This document shows positions 6,069-7,773 of a DNA stretch of 7,773 nt, piece by piece. The notes beneath the pieces are model-generated. The model made no database searches and was not told the origin of the DNA. It saw only the letters and a program-made list of their open reading frames with translations. The translations under genes and the position numbers were made by a program. Origin of the DNA: Cenarchaeum sp. (lineage in GTDB: Archaea; Thermoproteota; Nitrososphaeria; Nitrososphaerales; Nitrosopumilaceae); the NCBI GenBank assembly GCA_007570915.1, contig RKSK01000059.1:1-7773 (forward strand). The letters run 5' to 3'. Numbering within the stretch: position 1 is the first letter of the stretch; each line of letters begins with the position of its first letter.

Positions 6069-6797
6069 CTATGCGCCTACTGCGACGCTTACGCTAACAA
6101 GCGTAGTCACGGTCGCAGACGCGGTAAGGCCGAGCCCGACTAGGAGCAGCCGCTGCCCGAGAAGCGCCTTTGGGGAAATGTGGCCGATTGCTTCCTCTCT
6201 GTTTTCCAGCGCTACGGCGTACGCATTGCATGCGCTCTCGTACGCCGCATTCTCGTTTGTGTCTGCCCACACTTGCACAAGCCCCTTGTCCATGACCCCG
6301 TTGGCCATGATCAAACCCGCGCTAAACGGGCTCTTAACGCCGACCATGCCGAGGGCCGCCACCAAAAAGTGCGCTGACCATACGAGGGCGATAAACCCCG
6401 CCGAGCCCAGCAGGGCCACCGGAACTATTGCGTGGCTCGCCCTTAGGTGCGCCATGACGCTCGTGGCGTCACCCGAGTTTAGTATCCACGCAAACCCCGC
6501 AATTCCGGCAATCAGGACGCTGAGCACTATCGAGCATGCGCCCAGCGCGGACTTTGCCCGCTCCACGATCTCGCTTATGGCCCAGTCGTACTCTTGAAGG
6601 CCGGCCTGCATCAGCATCACAAGAACCGCCAGCCCGCCCGGAACGCCCCTTCCTGGCGCCCTGCGGCCTGGGGCACGCGCGCCAGGATGCGCGCCGCCTG
6701 GCCCGTCATCCATGGATCGGCCCTCCCCCTCGTGGGGGCACATGGGCCTGGCCGTGCCAATGCTCCCCACAGGCTCGCCAACCTCCCCCTGGGCCAC
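6069..6797 (-). CDS. Unrecognised three-helix membrane protein with N-terminal PMCPH-motif segment
   Basis: The protein has 242 residues from GTG 6797, one base after the TAG of the 79-residue gene, so translation is probably coupled. Residues 1-34 carry the ARPMCPHEGEG...DDGPGG segment, which resembles the core of its 79-residue neighbour. Residues 35-55 are Gly/Pro/Arg/Ala low complexity (GARAPGRRAPGRG). Hydrophobic segments fall at about 85-106, 123-150 and 214-240. Between TM2 and TM3 lies a polar region (ADTNENAAYESACNAYAVALENREEAI) that looks helical. An amphipathic stretch (EYDWAISEIVERAKSALG) precedes TM1. This layout, two helices, a soluble helical stretch and a third helix, resembles uncharacterised archaeal membrane proteins and loosely SLATT/Pycsar-type effectors, but I cannot assign a family. 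An alternative start is the ATG at 6617 (Met61), which would give a 182-residue protein without the motif segment. The opposite-strand frame lacks coherent features. Confidence 0.68.
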   Translation of the reverse strand: MAQGEVGEPVGSIGTARPMCPHEGEGRSMDDGPGGAHPGARAPGRRAPGRGVPGGLAVLVMLMQAGLQEYDWAISEIVERAKSALGACSIVLSVLIAGIAGFAWILNSGDATSVMAHLRASHAIVPVALLGSAGFIALVWSAHFLVAALGMVGVKSPFSAGLIMANGVMDKGLVQVWADTNENAAYESACNAYAVALENREEAIGHISPKALLGQRLLLVGLGLTASATVTTLVSVSVAVGA

Positions 6798-6798
6798 C

Positions 6799-7038
6799 CT
6801 ATTGACCCCCTTTGTTATCGGCCTTGCCTCGCCGGCGGGGAAGCAAGCCCCTCAGGTAGTCTTTGAACATTTTGAACTCGGAGACCTGCTTCACAGGGCC
6901 AGTCGTCCATGGGTCGCAGTCCTCCTCCTCGTAGGGGCACATGGGCTTGGTCGAGTCCAAGTTCCTCACAAAATCGTCAATCTCCTCCTGGGTCATCCTC
7001 TCGACCTCCTCGACCGTTATGCGCCTGATTCTTGGCAA
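6799..7038 (-). CDS. 79-residue PMCPY-motif protein, copy A, unknown function
   Basis: TTG 7038 starts a 79-residue protein. TTG is used because the same start is kept in both copies and lies about 29 bp from a TATA-like box. Residues 7-27 (ITVEEVERMTQEEIDDFVRNL) look like an acidic amphipathic helix. Next comes KPMCPYEEEDCDPWTTGP (31-48) with Cys34 and Cys41. Then a mixed segment (VKQVSEFKMFKDYLRG) leads to a basic C-terminal tail (RRRGKADNKGGQ). No signal peptide or membrane helix is present, so it is probably cytoplasmic. The stop is one base before the GTG of the 242-residue membrane protein, so the two are likely a translationally coupled pair. It is 90% identical (71/79) to copy B. I do not recognise the family and assign no function. 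Confidence 0.78.
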   Translation of the reverse strand: MPRIRRITVEEVERMTQEEIDDFVRNLDSTKPMCPYEEEDCDPWTTGPVKQVSEFKMFKDYLRGLLPRRRGKADNKGGQ

Positions 7039-7061
7039 CAGGCCGCCTCGCGCGGCCGGGC

Positions 7062-7072
7062 CCCTTTAAGGG
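7062..7072 (-). promoter_or_regulatory. TATA-like box of copy A (CCCTTAAAGGG)
   Basis: On the minus strand this reads CCCTTAAAGGG, the only A/T-rich spot in the GC-rich leader, centred about 29 bp before TTG 7038. That is the spacing for an archaeal TATA box with a nearly leaderless transcript. It is conserved exactly in copy B. The stop codon of the 39-codon frame lies within it. Confidence 0.6.
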
Positions 7073-7185
7073 TATCGACGCCGGCGGCCGCCTGGCCCGT
7101 CATCCATGGATCGGCCCCCGTGGGGGCACATGGGCCTGGCCGTGCCAATGTTCCCCGCAGGCTCGCCAACCTCCCCCTGGGCCAC
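7066..7185 (-). pseudogene. 39-codon truncated copy of the membrane-protein gene start
   Basis: GTG 7185 follows the copy B small-gene stop by one base, exactly as in copy A. It encodes MAQGEVGEPAGNIGTARPMC and continues through PHGGRSMDDGPGG, then diverges to RRRRYP and stops at TAA 7068-7066 inside the copy A promoter. Relative to the 242-residue protein it lacks two residues (a 6-bp in-frame deletion in the EGE stretch) and all membrane segments. It is the expected by-product of a tandem duplication whose endpoint fell inside the second gene. It could still be translated as a short motif peptide, so calling it a pseudogene is an inference. Confidence 0.7.
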
Positions 7186-7186
7186 C

Positions 7187-7426
7187 CTATTGACCCCCTT
7201 TGTTATCGGCCTTGCCTCGCCGGCGGGGCAGCATGCCCCTCAGGTAGTCTTTGAACATTTTGAACTCGGAGACCTGCTTCACAGGGCCAGTCGTCCACGG
7301 GTCGCAGTCCTCCTCCTCGTAGGGGCACATGGGCCTGGTCGTGTCAAAGTTCCTCACAAGCTCGTCAATCTCCTCCTGGGTCATCCTCTCGATCTCCTCG
7401 ACCGTTATGCGCCTGTTTCTTGGCAA
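7187..7426 (-). CDS. 79-residue PMCPY-motif protein, copy B, unknown function
   Basis: This is a paralogue of the protein at 6799-7038, from TTG 7426. It has the same length, the same cysteines (34, 41), the same PMCPYEEEDCDPWTTGP core and an identical C-terminal half apart from residue 65 (Met for Leu). Amino-acid differences from copy A are at residues 4, 12, 22, 23, 27, 29, 31 and 65; seven of eight lie in the N-terminal helix and its junction with the motif. Of ten nucleotide differences, eight change the protein, so neither copy has decayed (no stops or frameshifts), but selection on the N-terminal part is weak or diversifying. It is the first gene of the minus-strand unit, next to the divergent promoter region. 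Confidence 0.78.
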   Translation of the reverse strand: MPRNRRITVEEIERMTQEEIDELVRNFDTTRPMCPYEEEDCDPWTTGPVKQVSEFKMFKDYLRGMLPRRRGKADNKGGQ

Positions 7427-7449
7427 CAGGCCGCCCCGCGCGGCCGGGC

Positions 7450-7460
7450 CCCTTTAAGGG
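7450..7460 (-). promoter_or_regulatory. TATA-like box of copy B (CCCTTAAAGGG)
   Basis: The sequence and distance to its start codon (TTG 7426) are the same as in copy A. It is the outer promoter of the minus-strand unit and faces the + strand gene at 7585 across a 158-bp divergent region. Confidence 0.6.
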
Positions 7461-7500
7461 TATCGACGCCGGCCAGTCAGCCCAGAAGTAGACGATCCGG

Positions 7501-7584
7501 CCGAAACGGACCAATGGGGGAGGGCTGCCTGGGCCGCGGCGGGACCGAAACAGATCTATTGGGGCCGCCCGGGGCGGCCCCGAC
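7501..7584 (+). promoter_or_regulatory. Divergent intergenic region: CCGAAAC repeats, TATA-like box and GC hairpin
   Basis: CCGAAAC occurs at 7501-7507 and 7545-7551 (44 bp apart). The extended form CCGAAACGG (7501-7509) has its exact reverse complement at 7602-7610 inside the next gene. After the second copy, GATCTATTG (7553-7561) sits about 28 bp before ATG 7585 and is a candidate TATA box. A near-perfect inverted repeat at 7561-7581 (10-bp G/C arms round one base) lies between that box and the ATG; it could be an operator or a leader hairpin. Confidence 0.45.
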
Positions 7585-7773
7585 ATGGCGAGACGACGCG
7601 GCCGTTTCGGGCGCTCCCTCCGCAACGACAGGACGGTGCGCGGCGCCGTCCGGGACGCGCTCTCCTCGGCGCCGTCCCCGCTCGTGTTCCGCAGGCACCA
7701 CAACACGATGTACAGGATAGGGGAGCTCGTGTCGGGCATGGCGCAGGCCGCCGCCACTAACGGGACGCTGGCG
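7585..7773 (+). CDS. Unrecognised basic protein, 3' end cut by window
   Basis: ATG 7585 opens a frame of 63 codons that runs without a stop to the window end. The N-terminus is strongly basic (MARRRGRFGRSLRNDRTVRG), followed by AVRDALSSAPSPLVFRRHHN and TMYRIGELVSGMAQAAATNG, which looks like ordinary folded protein. Codon use, with ATA and AGG among GC-rich codons, matches the other genes, and a candidate TATA box lies at the expected distance. No domain can be named from this fragment. The competing minus-strand frame here also spans the duplicated 79-residue gene and is a shadow. Confidence 0.55.
   Translation, partial: MARRRGRFGRSLRNDRTVRGAVRDALSSAPSPLVFRRHHNTMYRIGELVSGMAQAAATNGTLA

Larger units (their letters stand above)
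6693..7085. repeat. Tandem duplication, copy A (about 393 bp)
   Basis: This copy is nearly identical to 7087-7473, read at an offset of 388-394 bp. It contains, on the minus strand, a TATA-like box, a complete 79-codon gene and the first part of the next gene. It differs from copy B by a 6-bp in-frame insertion near 6723-6735 and scattered substitutions. There are 10 differences in the 240 bp of the small gene, about 96% identity. Confidence 0.95.
7087..7473. repeat. Tandem duplication, copy B (about 387 bp)
   Basis: This is the transcription-upstream copy of the block at 6693-7085. The match starts at GCCGCCTGG (7087) and ends at TATCGACGCCGGC (7473). Copies A and B abut directly with one base between them, so this is a simple head-to-tail duplication. 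No transposase, target-site duplication or terminal inverted repeat is visible. Confidence 0.95.

Noticed and set aside
5902..6597. A 231-codon + strand frame opposite the membrane protein
   Set aside because: It has no coherent domains, and the minus-strand reading gives clean membrane helices, a coupled start and continuity with the duplicated cassette.
6693..7473. Duplication considered as a transposon or insertion sequence pair
   Set aside because: There is no transposase gene, terminal inverted repeat or target duplication; the copies abut head to tail.
7106..7720. A 204-codon + strand frame across the duplicated block
   Set aside because: It is the antisense shadow of the 79-residue gene; a similar shadow frame occurs over the other copy for the same reason.

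Overview
The window is very GC-rich archaeal DNA. The Suf proteins read like those of ammonia-oxidising Thaumarchaeota (Nitrososphaerota, Nitrosopumilales/Cenarchaeum-like). This rests on the SufB sequence, the gene set sufB-sufD-Rieske-sufS-sufU, frequent ATA and AGG codons despite the GC content, TTG/GTG starts, and A/T-rich boxes about 25-30 bp upstream of start codons that imply near-leaderless transcripts. The taxon is inferred from recognition, not from a search.

Positions 1-769 hold uroporphyrinogen-III synthase (hemD), cut at its 5' end by the window edge. A short spacer with a clear TATA-type promoter leads into an iron-sulfur cluster assembly operon on the + strand: sufB (883-2283), sufD (2320-3408), a small Rieske ferredoxin (3408-), sufS cysteine desulfurase (to 4771) and a U-type scaffold/sulfur-transfer protein (4764-5195). 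SufS would release sulfur from cysteine, the U-type protein would accept or scaffold it, SufB/SufD would build the cluster, and the Rieske protein is a plausible electron donor. The ATPase partner sufC is not in the window. Two genes look damaged: SufD lacks its usual N-terminal region, and the Rieske/SufS boundary lacks the end of Rieske plus about 75 residues of SufS. Both may be assembly artefacts or real deletions.

Next is a + strand gene (5287-5871) for a basic coiled-coil protein with a histone-H1-like Ala/Lys/Pro/Arg tail built on a perfect 60-bp tandem repeat. Positions 5872-6068 separate convergent genes.

The accessory part is 6069-7473, on the minus strand. A roughly 390-bp block containing a TATA-like box, a 79-residue gene and the start of a second gene is duplicated in tandem. 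In the downstream copy the second gene runs on into a 242-residue protein with three membrane segments; in the upstream copy it stops after 39 codons. All four reading frames carry a PMCP[Y/H]-acidic...GP motif, which I do not recognise. This is the best candidate for something undescribed. A divergent intergenic region with repeats and a strong hairpin precedes an unrecognised + strand gene (7585 onward) cut off by the window end.
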